A stretch of DNA of 64,000 bases from Brenneria goodwinii (GCF_002291445.1 NZ_CP014137.1:3472001-3536000); one strand, 5' to 3'; numbered from the stretch's first letter, positions 35,300-44,899 are shown. Translations and numbers: made by a program. Notes: generated by a model from the letters alone, not told the origin.

Positions 35300-35725
35300 A
35301 TGAGAAAGATTATTATAGCGACTCACCATCGTTTAGCAGAAGGGATGAAAGATACTGTAAAGTATATACTGCCGGACGTAGGTGAGATTATTGCTATTTC
35401 AGCATATTTAACAAACACACCGATTGAAGAAGAAATTTCGTCTGTATTAGATGGTATCAACTACCAAGAAGATGAAGTCATTGTTTTTACCGATATGTTG
35501 GGAGGCTCGGTTAATCAGGGATTTTCTAAATATCTAAAAAACAAAAACCTTCATATCGTGACAGGCGTTAATTTACCCGTCGTCATGGCAATTTTATGTG
35601 AGCTTGAAGAGAGTTTCATTAGCCCGGATACCATCAGAGAAGCGGTAAATTACTCCAGAGAGCAGTTGATTTATGTGAATGATTTTATGGCTGAGCAATC
35701 TACTCATGATGAAGGGGACGAGTGA
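35300..35725 (+). CDS. mannose-family PTS EIIA component
   Basis: 141 residues. The phosphohistidine should be His9 in IIIATHHRLAEGMKD, matching the THG position of ManX-type EIIA. DMLGGSVNQGF is the conserved helix motif. In this operon EIIA and EIIB are separate proteins, unlike fused E. coli ManX. It ends in a TGATG junction with the hydrolase gene. Confidence 0.9.
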   Translation: MRKIIIATHHRLAEGMKDTVKYILPDVGEIIAISAYLTNTPIEEEISSVLDGINYQEDEVIVFTDMLGGSVNQGFSKYLKNKNLHIVTGVNLPVVMAILCELEESFISPDTIREAVNYSREQLIYVNDFMAEQSTHDEGDE

Positions 35726-37404
35726 TGAGTAAGGATTGGTGGAAAAAAAGTGTCGTATACCAAGTATACCCTCAAAGTTTTAAAGACTCGAATGGAGATG
35801 GCATTGGCGATTTAGCGGGTTTAAATGAAAAATTACCCTATATAAATAAATTAGGCGCCGATGTCATATGGTTAAACCCCATATATGAGTCTCCCCTTAT
35901 TGATAATGGCTATGACATTTCTGATTATTATAAGATCAATCCAGTCTTTGGAACATTGGATGACTTTAAATCATTATTGAAATCCGCGCACGATTTAAAT
36001 ATAAAAATCATTATGGATTTGGTTGTAAATCACACCAGCGACCAGCATCATTGGTTTCAGGAGTCAATGAAAAGTAAGACCAATCCCTATGCTGATTTTT
36101 ATATCTGGAAAGATCCACAGGAAGATGGCTCTCCGCCGACAAATTGGGGAGCAACTTTCGGCGGCTCTGCCTGGGAGTATGTTGCCAGCCGTAACCAATA
36201 TTATTTACATCTGTTTGCTAAAGAACAGCCGGACCTAAACTGGGAAAACCCTGTGGTAAGGCATGAAGTTTATAAGATCATGAAATATTGGCTGGATATA
36301 GGTGTAGACGGCTTCAGGATGGATGTAATTAGCTTAATTAGTAAAGATCAACGCTATCCAAATGCTCACGACAATGCGGTTTATAGTAAGTCTTACTACA
36401 TCGGCGCTTCGAATGGTCCGCGGGTGCATGAGTTTTTACAAGAAATGAATCGTGAGGTTTTAAGTAAATATGATTGCATGACCGTGGGTGAAACCCCGAA
36501 CACAAATAGCACACAGGCTCTATTATATACTCAATCAGATCGTAAAGAGCTTAATATGATTTTTCAATTTGACCATATGCATTTAGATTATGGTAAATAT
36601 GGGAAATTTTCTGATATCCGATTTAAGATGAGCGATCTCAGAGCCACAATGACGGAATGGCAACAGAAGCTGGATACGGGCTGGAATTCATTATACTGGA
36701 GTAACCATGACCAGCCCAGAGCGGTATCCAGATTCGGTAATGATAATCGCTACAGGATAGAATCAGCAAAAATGCTGGGGACGTTATTGCACATGATGAA
36801 AGGTACGCCTTATATCTATCAGGGAGAAGAATTGGCAATGCGCAATGTTAATTTCTCCTCAATGGATAATTATAAAGATATTGAAACCTTATCTGTGTTT
36901 AATAGTTTTAAACGCGAAAACCTTAATGACGATTATATAAAGAAGGCCATATATTTAAAATCCAGAGATAATGCCCGTGTGCCGATGCCATGGGATGCGA
37001 CTGAAAAATCCGGTTTTACCGACGGTACGCCATGGCTTGATTTTTCACCTGATAATAAATTCATCAATGTCCAAAACACATTGAATGATCAGGATTCTGT
37101 TTTTTATCACTACCAAAAATTAATCCAAATACGGAAAAATTATCCTGTCGTTATTGAGGGAAAATATGAATTGATTAATGACACGGATTCTGATGTTTAT
37201 GGATACATAAGAGTCCTGGATAACCAAAAGTTGATTGTGATTTGTTCTTTCTCTGAGAACAAAGTCAATTATGCGTTGCCTGAATATTTATCATGCAGCA
37301 AAGCGACTCTGTTATTATCTAATTATTCAGACTCACCTGACGTCATTACCTCAAACGTTGAATTACGGCCTTATGAGGCTTTAATTTATTACAGTAAAAT
37401 GTAA
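35725..37404 (+). CDS. GH13 alpha-glucosidase, oligo-1,6-glucosidase type
   Basis: 559 residues. (beta/alpha)8 hydrolase with nucleophile Asp200 in GFRMDVIS, acid/base Glu256 in MTVGETPN and third Asp329 in WSNHDQPRAVSRFG. The Val directly after the nucleophile is typical of alpha-1,6-specific enzymes; maltases usually have Thr or Ala there. QPDLNWENP is also as in oligo-1,6-glucosidases. An odd point is PMPWD where the family usually has PMQWD. I start it at the ATG at 35725 (AAGGGG seven bases before); a GTG at 35722 is possible. Encoded with a PTS, it may act on a phosphorylated sugar (TreC-like) or on free oligosaccharide. Confidence 0.9.
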   Translation: MSKDWWKKSVVYQVYPQSFKDSNGDGIGDLAGLNEKLPYINKLGADVIWLNPIYESPLIDNGYDISDYYKINPVFGTLDDFKSLLKSAHDLNIKIIMDLVVNHTSDQHHWFQESMKSKTNPYADFYIWKDPQEDGSPPTNWGATFGGSAWEYVASRNQYYLHLFAKEQPDLNWENPVVRHEVYKIMKYWLDIGVDGFRMDVISLISKDQRYPNAHDNAVYSKSYYIGASNGPRVHEFLQEMNREVLSKYDCMTVGETPNTNSTQALLYTQSDRKELNMIFQFDHMHLDYGKYGKFSDIRFKMSDLRATMTEWQQKLDTGWNSLYWSNHDQPRAVSRFGNDNRYRIESAKMLGTLLHMMKGTPYIYQGEELAMRNVNFSSMDNYKDIETLSVFNSFKRENLNDDYIKKAIYLKSRDNARVPMPWDATEKSGFTDGTPWLDFSPDNKFINVQNTLNDQDSVFYHYQKLIQIRKNYPVVIEGKYELINDTDSDVYGYIRVLDNQKLIVICSFSENKVNYALPEYLSCSKATLLLSNYSDSPDVITSNVELRPYEALIYYSKM

Positions 37405-37433
37405 ATAACGACAAGTATTGAGATGCTTGAGGA

Positions 37434-37459
37434 CACAGGGATGCAAATGCATCCCTGTG
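37434..37459. terminator. hairpin between convergent GH13 and cptA genes
   Basis: CACAGGGATGCA and TGCATCCCTGTG are perfect 12-base arms separated by AA. No strong T-run follows on either strand, but the position between two convergent genes suits a bidirectional terminator. Confidence 0.6.
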
Positions 37460-37469
37460 ATCGTCGAGA

Positions 37470-39185
37470 TTATTTCGCGCCTTCCGCCGTTGCGGGCAGA
37501 TCGTCGAACGAGCGCAACGTTTTTTTATCATCGGGATTGCCGATCCAACGTTCGCTCGGTTTAAACGCCGGATTGACCAGACTCTTTGACGGTTCATAGA
37601 AGTCGTAACTTAATCCCGCCAGGTCAGACCAGGTATGAATCAAATGGGCGCTGCTGTACTTGCGTTCAACATAGGGGGCATAGTCGACACGATGGTTTTC
37701 CCGCCATTCCGGCGACATCCAGACCATAAAAGGAATGGTGTACATCGCTCGCGTGGGGGCCGCTTCATTGCGCCCCAGAATATTATGCGGCGGCGTTTCA
37801 TAAACATCTTCGCCATGGTCGGAGAAGTAAAGCAAAAAGCCATTGGGTTTATGTTGCGCAAACAGGTTAATCAAGCTGTCGACAATGTAGTCATTGTATA
37901 ATTCCGCGTTGTCATAGTGATTGTAAACGTCTTTATCACTCACTTCGGCAGACACGCTGGCGAGGTCATTAAACTGGTCAAAATTTTCCGGATAGCGGTA
38001 TTTATAGTTCATATGCGTTCCCAATAAATGAACGACAATGAATTTTTTCTGCGCCGGATCGGACATCACTTCCTCGAACGGCGACAGCACGACGTCATCG
38101 TACTGCCGGGCGCTCTGGGTCCGCTGGTTGTTCAGATAAAACTGCTTATCCGTCTGCTGTGAAAAAACCGTCAGCATGGTATTACGTTTGGTTATCGTTT
38201 GCTGGTTGGTGATCCAGAACGTTTTATACCCTGCCTGTTTCATCAAATTCATCAGCGAGGGTTTACTCAGATAGAGGTCCGGGTTCAGTTCGTCAGCAAA
38301 AGTTAGCGCCTGCTGCAGAATTTCAATGGTGTAAGGGCGTGATGTCACCACATCTTTAAATACCACCAGATTGGGGTCAGACTTGCTCAAGGCGTCCAGA
38401 CGCGGCGTTGTCGCCCGGTTATAACCATATAAGCTCATGCGGCTGCGGGTGGTTGACTCGCCGATAACCAACACCAGCGTACGCGGCGTATCGCCATTGG
38501 CATCTTTAAGATTCGCCAGCGGCGGCAACGCCGCGTTTTGCTGCAGCATCGCTTCCATACAGCCCAGCTGTTGATGATATTCCAGATAACTGCTCAGAAA
38601 TTGCCAGGGCGCCGTTGTTCCCATCCTCTCGGCCAGATATTCAATGGTATCCTCCAGAGAGTTCTCCTTAACGCTCATCTTGTTATAAACCGGGATACCA
38701 AAAAGGGCGATAATGATTAATAAAGAGATTACCATTCTATAGCTGACAGACAAATAGATCGGCCGCACCTTCGTCCATAAAAGAAACGCCACTGCGGTAT
38801 AAACCAACAATATTCCAACCACTTTCAAGCTGAAATACTGGCTCATATACTCGCCGGCCTCTGTCGCGTTCGACTCAAACATCACAAATAAAACGCTTTG
38901 CGAAAACTCTTGCTTATAAATTAAATAATAACCGAGCGCAATGACCGAAGATGCCCAAAGCACAATAGCTAATACCGCGGTAATAATTCGAGTATGACGT
39001 GGAAAAAGCAATACCGGCACCAGCCAGAACAGACTATAAAGCAGCGAATCTCTTAATCCATTAAAACCGCTGTGGCCACTCAATAAAATTGATAATTGCA
39101 GCACACAGGAGAAATACCAAAAAAATAGCAAAAGCCATTCCAACGCTCTCCAGCTGAAGCGCTTTTTTAACGAAAAATCAGACAT
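37470..39185 (-). CDS. cptA: phosphoethanolamine transferase
   Basis: 571 residues, close to E. coli CptA (577). Five N-terminal membrane helices (to about residue 175) anchor a periplasmic sulfatase-like domain. It transfers phosphoethanolamine to lipopolysaccharide core heptose. Metal and nucleophile residues lie in VLVIGESTTRSRMSLYGYNR (nucleophile Thr) and YFSDHGEDVYETPPH. The motif QEFSQSVLFVMFESNATEAGEY and SRPYTIEILQQALTFA match CptA rather than EptA/EptB. In E. coli cptA lies elsewhere (near argH region), so its location beside deaD is a rearrangement. Confidence 0.9.
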   Translation of the reverse strand: MSDFSLKKRFSWRALEWLLLFFWYFSCVLQLSILLSGHSGFNGLRDSLLYSLFWLVPVLLFPRHTRIITAVLAIVLWASSVIALGYYLIYKQEFSQSVLFVMFESNATEAGEYMSQYFSLKVVGILLVYTAVAFLLWTKVRPIYLSVSYRMVISLLIIIALFGIPVYNKMSVKENSLEDTIEYLAERMGTTAPWQFLSSYLEYHQQLGCMEAMLQQNAALPPLANLKDANGDTPRTLVLVIGESTTRSRMSLYGYNRATTPRLDALSKSDPNLVVFKDVVTSRPYTIEILQQALTFADELNPDLYLSKPSLMNLMKQAGYKTFWITNQQTITKRNTMLTVFSQQTDKQFYLNNQRTQSARQYDDVVLSPFEEVMSDPAQKKFIVVHLLGTHMNYKYRYPENFDQFNDLASVSAEVSDKDVYNHYDNAELYNDYIVDSLINLFAQHKPNGFLLYFSDHGEDVYETPPHNILGRNEAAPTRAMYTIPFMVWMSPEWRENHRVDYAPYVERKYSSAHLIHTWSDLAGLSYDFYEPSKSLVNPAFKPSERWIGNPDDKKTLRSFDDLPATAEGAK

Positions 39186-39380
39186 TTACTCTATTCCAAA
39201 TAAAAAATGCATAAAAAAAACGCAAAAGTACAGATGTATGAATCTTTCAGAAAGTATTTTTTTACTACCCATTCTTATAAGAGTACGACGGCATTCCTCG
39301 CCTGGTTATTAATAACCGATACCGCGCAGCGAAAACCTTAATTTGGGAAAATATACGCTTTACCGATAACCCTCTCGGCA

Positions 39381-39415
39381 AAAAAAAACGACCCTAGTAG
39401 GGCCGTTCGTTTTTA
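39381..39415 (-). terminator. rho-independent terminator of deaD
   Basis: Stem CGGCCCT/AGGGTCG with a three-base loop is followed on the minus strand by eight Ts. A shorter T-run on the other side could make it work in both directions. The stretch 39186-39380 shows nothing else. Confidence 0.85.
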
Positions 39416-39479
39416 TATCAAAAAATATTAGATTGTTAAATATCCACAGACGGATATTGTATTTCCTGATGTGACTCGA

Positions 39480-41339
39480 TTACGCATCAGCAGGACGGCG
39501 ACGCGGCGCACGCGACGCGGCATCACGGTTGAAGGTGCGTCCACGATGCTCACCGCCGTTCCCTTCACGGCGTTCGCCGTTACTGTAGGAACGACGCGGC
39601 GCACCCTCACGACGATCGCCGCCAGGACGACCGCCACGGCGCTCGCCGTTTCCACGGTCATGGGGTTGAGCATCGCCCAGCAACTGCATGTTCATCGGCT
39701 TATTCAGAATGCGGGTACGGGTAAAGTGAGACAATAAATCACCCGGCATTCCCTTCGGCAGCTCAATCGTTGAGTGAGAAGCAAACAGTTTGATGTTACC
39801 GATATAGCGGCTGCTGATATCGCCTTCGTTGGCAATCGCACCCACAATATGGCGAACTTCCACACCGTCGTCACGACCCACTTCAATGCGATACAGCTCC
39901 ATATCGCCCACATCACGGCGTTCACGACGCGGCGGACGATCGCCATCACGACGACGGTCGCCGCGGGCATCGTCACGATCGCGTAATTCACGACGCGGAC
40001 GACGATCGAATACCGGATCCGGCGGCAGAATCAGCGGACGTTCGCCCTGCGCCATTTTCAGCAGTGCGGCGGCCAGCGTTTCGATATCCAGCTCTTCCAG
40101 AGGCTGTAACTTAGGCAAAAGTGCGCGGTACATATCCAGATCGCTGCTTTCCAGCTGCTGTTGCACCTTAGCGGCGAACTTCGCCAGACGACGTTGACCC
40201 AGCAGTTCAGCGTTCGGCAGCTCAACTTCAGGGATGGTCAGCTTCATGGTGCGTTCAACGTTGCGCAGCAAACGACGCTCACGGTTTTCGACAAACAGCA
40301 GCGCACGACCGGCACGACCGGCACGGCCGGTACGACCGATACGGTGCACGTAAGACTCGGCATCCATTGGGATATCGTAGTTGACCACCAGGCTGATGCG
40401 ATCAACGTCCAGGCCGCGGGCGGCGACGTCGGTGGCGATCAGAATATCCAGACGACCGTCTTTCAGGCGCTCCAGCGTTTGTTCACGCAGAGCCTGGTTC
40501 ATATCGCCGTTCAACGCGGCGCTGTTATAACCGCTGCGTTCCAGCGCTTCGGCCACTTCCAGCGTCGCATTTTTGGTGCGAACGAAAATAATCGCCGCAT
40601 CAAAATCTTCCGCTTCCAGGAAGCGAACCAGCGCTTCGTTCTTACGCAGGCCATGAACCGTCCAGTAGCTCTGACTGATATCAGGGCGAGTGGTAATGCT
40701 GGACTGAATACGCACTTCCTGCGGATCTTTCATGAAACGGCGCGTAATGCGGCGAATCGCTTCCGGCATGGTGGCGGAGAACAGCGCAGTCTGATGCTCA
40801 GCCGGGATCTGGGCCATGATGTTTTCCACATCTTCAATAAAGCCCATACGCAGCATTTCATCGGCTTCATCCAGCACCAGACCGCTCAGGTTGGACAGAT
40901 CCAACGTACCGCGTTTCAGGTGATCCAGCAGACGCCCCGGCGTACCGACGACGATCTGCGCGCCGCCGCGTAAAGCACGCAGCTGTACGTCATAACGTTG
41001 ACCGCCGTATAAGGCAACCACGCTCACGCCATGCATATGTTTAGCAAAGTCATTACAGGCTTCGGCAACCTGTACGGCCAATTCGCGGGTAGGAGCCAGC
41101 ACCAGCATCTGCGGCGCTTTTAATTCGGGTTTGAGATTATTCAGTAATGGCAGCGCAAATGCCGCGGTTTTACCACTACCGGTCTGTGCCATCCCCAGCA
41201 CATCACGACCACTCAGTAAATGAGGAATACATTCCGCCTGGATCGGCGATGGTTTTTCGTAGCCCAGATCGGTCAGGGCATTAATAATTGGAGCACTCAG
41301 CCCCAAATCAGCAAACGAGGTTTCAAGCTCAGTAGTCAT
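39480..41339 (-). CDS. deaD: cold-shock DEAD-box RNA helicase
   Basis: 619 residues. ATP-dependent helicase acting in ribosome assembly and mRNA decay at low temperature. Q motif and motif I AQTGSGKT, motif II DEAD (LVLDEADEML), motif III SAT, motif VI HRIGRTGRAGR are intact. The C-terminal DbpA-like RNA-binding domain is followed by an Arg/Gly-rich tail (GDRREGAPRRSYSNGERREGNG-type composition), as usual. The start at 41339 (MTTELETSFADLGL) fits the family. nlpI lies upstream on the same strand. Confidence 0.96.
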   Translation of the reverse strand: MTTELETSFADLGLSAPIINALTDLGYEKPSPIQAECIPHLLSGRDVLGMAQTGSGKTAAFALPLLNNLKPELKAPQMLVLAPTRELAVQVAEACNDFAKHMHGVSVVALYGGQRYDVQLRALRGGAQIVVGTPGRLLDHLKRGTLDLSNLSGLVLDEADEMLRMGFIEDVENIMAQIPAEHQTALFSATMPEAIRRITRRFMKDPQEVRIQSSITTRPDISQSYWTVHGLRKNEALVRFLEAEDFDAAIIFVRTKNATLEVAEALERSGYNSAALNGDMNQALREQTLERLKDGRLDILIATDVAARGLDVDRISLVVNYDIPMDAESYVHRIGRTGRAGRAGRALLFVENRERRLLRNVERTMKLTIPEVELPNAELLGQRRLAKFAAKVQQQLESSDLDMYRALLPKLQPLEELDIETLAAALLKMAQGERPLILPPDPVFDRRPRRELRDRDDARGDRRRDGDRPPRRERRDVGDMELYRIEVGRDDGVEVRHIVGAIANEGDISSRYIGNIKLFASHSTIELPKGMPGDLLSHFTRTRILNKPMNMQLLGDAQPHDRGNGERRGGRPGGDRREGAPRRSYSNGERREGNGGEHRGRTFNRDAASRAPRRRPADA

Positions 41340-41446
41340 GTACACGTGCCTCATAAATGGCGGCCAGTCTACATAACTCGTCGAGAAAATTTTCAGTCAT
41401 TTTCATTGAAAAGTGTGAACCGGCTCAAATTGGATTAAAAAGCGAA

Positions 41447-41491
41447 CAAAAAAGCCCTCACCCGCGAAGGTGATAACCGTAGTTTTAGGGC
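41447..41491 (-). terminator. terminator downstream of nlpI
   Basis: On the minus strand TCACC-TTCGC-GGTGA, enclosed by GCCCT...AGGGC, is followed by six Ts. Confidence 0.75.
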
Positions 41492-41509
41492 TGATATAGT
41501 GTTCGTCAG

Positions 41510-42394
41510 CTATTGCTGGTCCGATCCTGATAGGTCGTCTTGCTCTTGGCCTAATAGCGCCAATTCCAACAATGCATAGCGGTGCTCAACAAAATTATGA
41601 ACATTGTTAGCAACCGTCAGCTTGAACAGCGCCAAAGCGGTGTTCTTGTCCCCCAGACTTAGGTAGTGCTTACCTAAATAGAAGTCAGTTTCACTGAGAT
41701 GCTCAGCGAGCGAAGTGTTATCCGTAGCTTCTTCCTGCAAACGGGTCATCAGCACTTTTTCGCTGATACCGTCCAGGTAGAATTCGACAATATTCCATCC
41801 CCACGTCCCTTTCTGCGCCCCGTCATAGCGTTTCTGCAACGCTACTTTGGCCGTTTCCGGATTGATTTCTCGCTCCGCAAGGTACAGCCACAACGAACGG
41901 AAAGGATCATTTGGATCGTCTCGATAAAACGCCAGCAGATCATCCTGCGCTAACAGGTAACGACCGCCATAATACAAAGCGATGCCCCGGTTTAAACGCG
42001 CGTAATTGTAAGTTGGATCAAGCTCTAGTACAGAATCAAACGCTTCATAGGCAGCATCAAAATTGCCTGCCTGCGTTAAGTAAATACCCAGATAGTTAAA
42101 AACCTCTGGCATATCAGGGCGGATCGTCAGCGCTTGTGAAAAATCATTTCGCGCTAATGCCCGTAACCCGAGACTATCATACAGCACTCCGCGCTCATAT
42201 AATAGCTGTGCTCGCTCATCATCGGTTAATGCCCGGCTGGCAAGAATTTGTTCCATGCGCGCCAGGATGACTTCCTGCTGCAAAGTAGGCTGTAATGGAA
42301 TCGCCAATACTGCGTCTTTGCGCCAATCCATGTTGCTGCATCCCGCCAGCATAAGAGCTGTCGCAACATAACACCCGCGCAAAAAAGGCTTCAT
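41510..42394 (-). CDS. nlpI: outer-membrane lipoprotein NlpI
   Basis: 294 residues, identical in length to E. coli. TPR lipoprotein that adapts proteases such as Prc to peptidoglycan hydrolases. Signal peptide with lipobox LAGC (Cys about residue 19), then TPR repeats (YNYARLNRGIALYYGGRYLLAQDDL and similar). The start at 42394 gives the standard signal peptide; an upstream frame of 27 codons lacks one. It follows pnp by 126 bp. Confidence 0.95.
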   Translation of the reverse strand: MKPFLRGCYVATALMLAGCSNMDWRKDAVLAIPLQPTLQQEVILARMEQILASRALTDDERAQLLYERGVLYDSLGLRALARNDFSQALTIRPDMPEVFNYLGIYLTQAGNFDAAYEAFDSVLELDPTYNYARLNRGIALYYGGRYLLAQDDLLAFYRDDPNDPFRSLWLYLAEREINPETAKVALQKRYDGAQKGTWGWNIVEFYLDGISEKVLMTRLQEEATDNTSLAEHLSETDFYLGKHYLSLGDKNTALALFKLTVANNVHNFVEHRYALLELALLGQEQDDLSGSDQQ

Positions 42395-42475
42395 TTCCCA
42401 CTCCCGAAGACAAACATTGGATGAACATCCTGTCCCGGTTTGCTCAACATAAGGACGTCCGCTCCTTACGATCAC

Positions 42476-42504
42476 AGCTCCTTACATAGTTAGTAAGGAG
42501 CTGT
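42476..42504. terminator. hairpin between pnp and nlpI
   Basis: CAGCTCCTTAC and GTAAGGAGCTG are perfect 11-base arms with a seven-base loop, 17 bases past the pnp stop. There is no T-run on the minus side, so it may protect the pnp 3' end or attenuate reading into nlpI. Confidence 0.55.
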
Positions 42505-42520
42505 ATACTGTTTTTAACAG

Positions 42521-44644
42521 TTATTCCCCCTCAGAAGGCGCTACCGCCGCTTCCTGAGGTTGAGCATTTGCTTCTTTAATGCTTAAACGTACGCGCCCTT
42601 GACGGTCAACTTCCAGTACTTTGACCGGAACTTCCTGACCCATCTGCAGGTAGTCGGTCACTTTCTCAACACGCTTGTCAGCAATCTGAGAAATATGCAC
42701 CAGACCTTCTTTACCGCCGCCGATAGCGACGAAAGCGCCAAAGTCTACGATACGCGTTACTTTACCCTGATAGATACGGCCGACTTCGATTTCAGCCGTA
42801 ATCTCTTCGATACGGCGAATCGCGTTTTTGGCTTTCTCACCATCGGTAGAAGCAATCTTCACCGTACCGTCATCTTCGATCTCAATAGTCGTACCGGTTT
42901 CTTCGGTCAGCGCACGAATCACCGAACCGCCTTTACCGATGACGTCTTTGATCTTATCAGTGCTGATCTTGATGGTATGAATACGCGGCGCAAATTCAGA
43001 AATATCGCCACGCGGCGTGCTGATAGCCTGTTCCATAACACCCAGAATGTGCAGACGGGCGCCTTTAGCCTGATTCAAGGCAACCTGCATGATTTCGCGG
43101 GTAATACCTTCAATTTTGATATCCATCTGCAACGCGGTAATGCCTTCACGGCTACCGGCGACTTTAAAGTCCATATCGCCCAGATGATCTTCATCACCCA
43201 GAATATCGGACAGGACGACAAAGTTTTCGCCTTCTTTCACCAGTCCCATCGCAATACCCGCAACGGCGGCCTTAATCGGCACACCGGCATCCATCAGCGC
43301 CAGAGAAGCGCCGCAGACGGACGCCATGGACGAAGAACCGTTGGATTCGGTAATTTCGGAAACCACACGCACGGTGTACGGGAACTCGTTGGCTTTCGGC
43401 ATAACGGCCAGAACGCCACGTTTCGCCAAACGGCCATGGCCGATTTCACGACGCTTCGGCGAGCCGACCATCCCGGTTTCCCCGACAGAGTACGGAGGGA
43501 AGTTATAGTGCAGCAGGAAGCGATCGGTACGTTCGCCAGTCAGTTCGTCAATGGTCTGAGCATCACGTTCGGTACCCAGCGTGGCGGTAACCAGCGCCTG
43601 AGTCTCGCCACGGGTGAACAGCGCGGAACCGTGGGTACGCGGCAGTACGCCGGTACGCACATCCAGACCACGGATCATGTCTTTTTCACGACCGTCGATA
43701 CGCGGCTCGCCGCGCAGTACGCGGCTACGCACCACGTTTTTCTCAATGCCGCCCAGAATTTCCTGAATTTCAGCCGCGTCCAGCGTTTCATCTTCAGCTA
43801 ATAAAGCGGCTTCGACATCGGCTTTAATCGCATCAACCTGCGCGTAACGCTCCTGCTTTTCAGTGATGCGATACGCATCGCCCAGACGCGCTTCGGACAG
43901 ATCCTTAACACGCTGCTGCAAAGAGACGTTGATTTCCGGCGCCTGCCAATCCCATTTGGGCTTGCCGGCTTCGGCGACCAGCGAATTGATGTTTTCAATG
44001 ACGACCTGCTGTTGTTCATGGCCGAATACCACGGCGCCCAGCATCTGATCTTCACTTAACAAATCCGCTTCAGATTCCACCATCAGCACCGCGCCTTCAG
44101 TACCGGCGACCACCAGATCCAGACGGCTCTCTTTGAGCTCATCAGTCGTCGGGTTCAGCACATACTGATCGTTCAGATAACCCACGCGCGCAGCGCCGAT
44201 CGGGCCGCCGAACGGAATACCGGACAGGCTCAGCGCGGCGGAAGCGCCAATCATCGCCACGATATCGGGGTTTACCTGCGGGTTAACGGAAACGACGGTC
44301 GCGATAACCTGTACTTCATTCAGGAAGCCATCAGGAAACAGCGGACGAATCGGACGGTCAATCAGGCGGGAAATCAGCGTTTCGCCTTCGCTTGGACGGC
44401 CTTCACGACGGAAGAAACCGCCAGGAATACGACCGGCAGCGTAGGTACGCTCCTGATAGTTAACCGTCAACGGGAAAAATCCCTGACCGGGTTTAGCCTG
44501 TTTCGCACCAACAACGGTGACGAATACGGCGGTATCATCCATGCTTACCATAACAGCGGCGGTAGCCTGGCGGGCCATCATACCGGTTTCCAGGGTGACG
44601 GTATGTTGCCCGTATTGAAATTTACGAACGATCGGATTCAGCAA
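42521..44644 (-). CDS. pnp: polynucleotide phosphorylase
   Basis: 707 residues. 3'-5' phosphorolytic exoribonuclease and degradosome member. Two RNase PH domains are followed by KH (IKDVIGKGGSVIRAL) and S1 (GKVTRIVDFGAFVAIGGGKEGLVHISQI) domains. It starts with TTG (44642-44644) after AAGGAT, as in E. coli, which favours low, regulated expression. The leader hairpin at 44728-44784 is the conserved RNase III autoregulation site. Confidence 0.97.
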   Translation of the reverse strand: MLNPIVRKFQYGQHTVTLETGMMARQATAAVMVSMDDTAVFVTVVGAKQAKPGQGFFPLTVNYQERTYAAGRIPGGFFRREGRPSEGETLISRLIDRPIRPLFPDGFLNEVQVIATVVSVNPQVNPDIVAMIGASAALSLSGIPFGGPIGAARVGYLNDQYVLNPTTDELKESRLDLVVAGTEGAVLMVESEADLLSEDQMLGAVVFGHEQQQVVIENINSLVAEAGKPKWDWQAPEINVSLQQRVKDLSEARLGDAYRITEKQERYAQVDAIKADVEAALLAEDETLDAAEIQEILGGIEKNVVRSRVLRGEPRIDGREKDMIRGLDVRTGVLPRTHGSALFTRGETQALVTATLGTERDAQTIDELTGERTDRFLLHYNFPPYSVGETGMVGSPKRREIGHGRLAKRGVLAVMPKANEFPYTVRVVSEITESNGSSSMASVCGASLALMDAGVPIKAAVAGIAMGLVKEGENFVVLSDILGDEDHLGDMDFKVAGSREGITALQMDIKIEGITREIMQVALNQAKGARLHILGVMEQAISTPRGDISEFAPRIHTIKISTDKIKDVIGKGGSVIRALTEETGTTIEIEDDGTVKIASTDGEKAKNAIRRIEEITAEIEVGRIYQGKVTRIVDFGAFVAIGGGKEGLVHISQIADKRVEKVTDYLQMGQEVPVKVLEVDRQGRVRLSIKEANAQPQEAAVAPSEGE

Positions 44645-44727
44645 AATAATATCCTTAACTGGGGCGCGTCACACCTGTTCAAGATAGACGCGCCAGTGGA
44701 ACTTCCTGATCTTTGCATTACATCCTC

Positions 44728-44784
44728 GCGACTAATGACAACCTTTATCCTGCCCATGCAGGTAAAGCCTCTCATTAGCCGCGC
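44728..44784 (-). promoter_or_regulatory. pnp leader RNase III hairpin
   Basis: On the minus strand a long stem forms between CGCGGCTAATGA...GGCTTTACCTG and CAGGATAAAGG...TCATTAGTCGCG around the loop CATGGG. It corresponds to the E. coli pnp leader stem cut by RNase III and degraded by PNPase as negative feedback. No other gene is seen in 44645-44853. Confidence 0.85.
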
Positions 44785-44853
44785 GAACCTCTGCAATGAA
44801 AGATCATAATTAAAACAACAATACACTACTCTGTTTTTCTGACGCTTCCTAGA

Positions 44854-44882
44854 AGAAAGGGGCCTGCAAAAGGCCCCTTCCT
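44854..44882 (-). terminator. terminator of rpsO
   Basis: On the minus strand AAGGGGCCT-TTTGC-AGGCCCCTT followed by TCTTCT, just after the rpsO stop. Read-through would feed pnp, as in E. coli. Confidence 0.85.
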
Positions 44883-44899
44883 ACCGAAACTCAGAAGAC

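Noticed and set aside
39774..40973. Long open frames on the plus strand opposite deaD
   Set aside because: They are antisense to a clear DEAD-box helicase and arise from GC-rich codon use; no family resemblance.
42599..43801. 400-codon plus-strand open frame opposite pnp
   Set aside because: It is fully antisense to polynucleotide phosphorylase; the composition (many His, Arg, Gln) is that of a reverse-strand shadow.
44603..44899. A possible SraG-like antisense RNA in the pnp-rpsO gap
   Set aside because: E. coli encodes SraG here, but I could not identify its promoter or terminator by eye on the plus strand.
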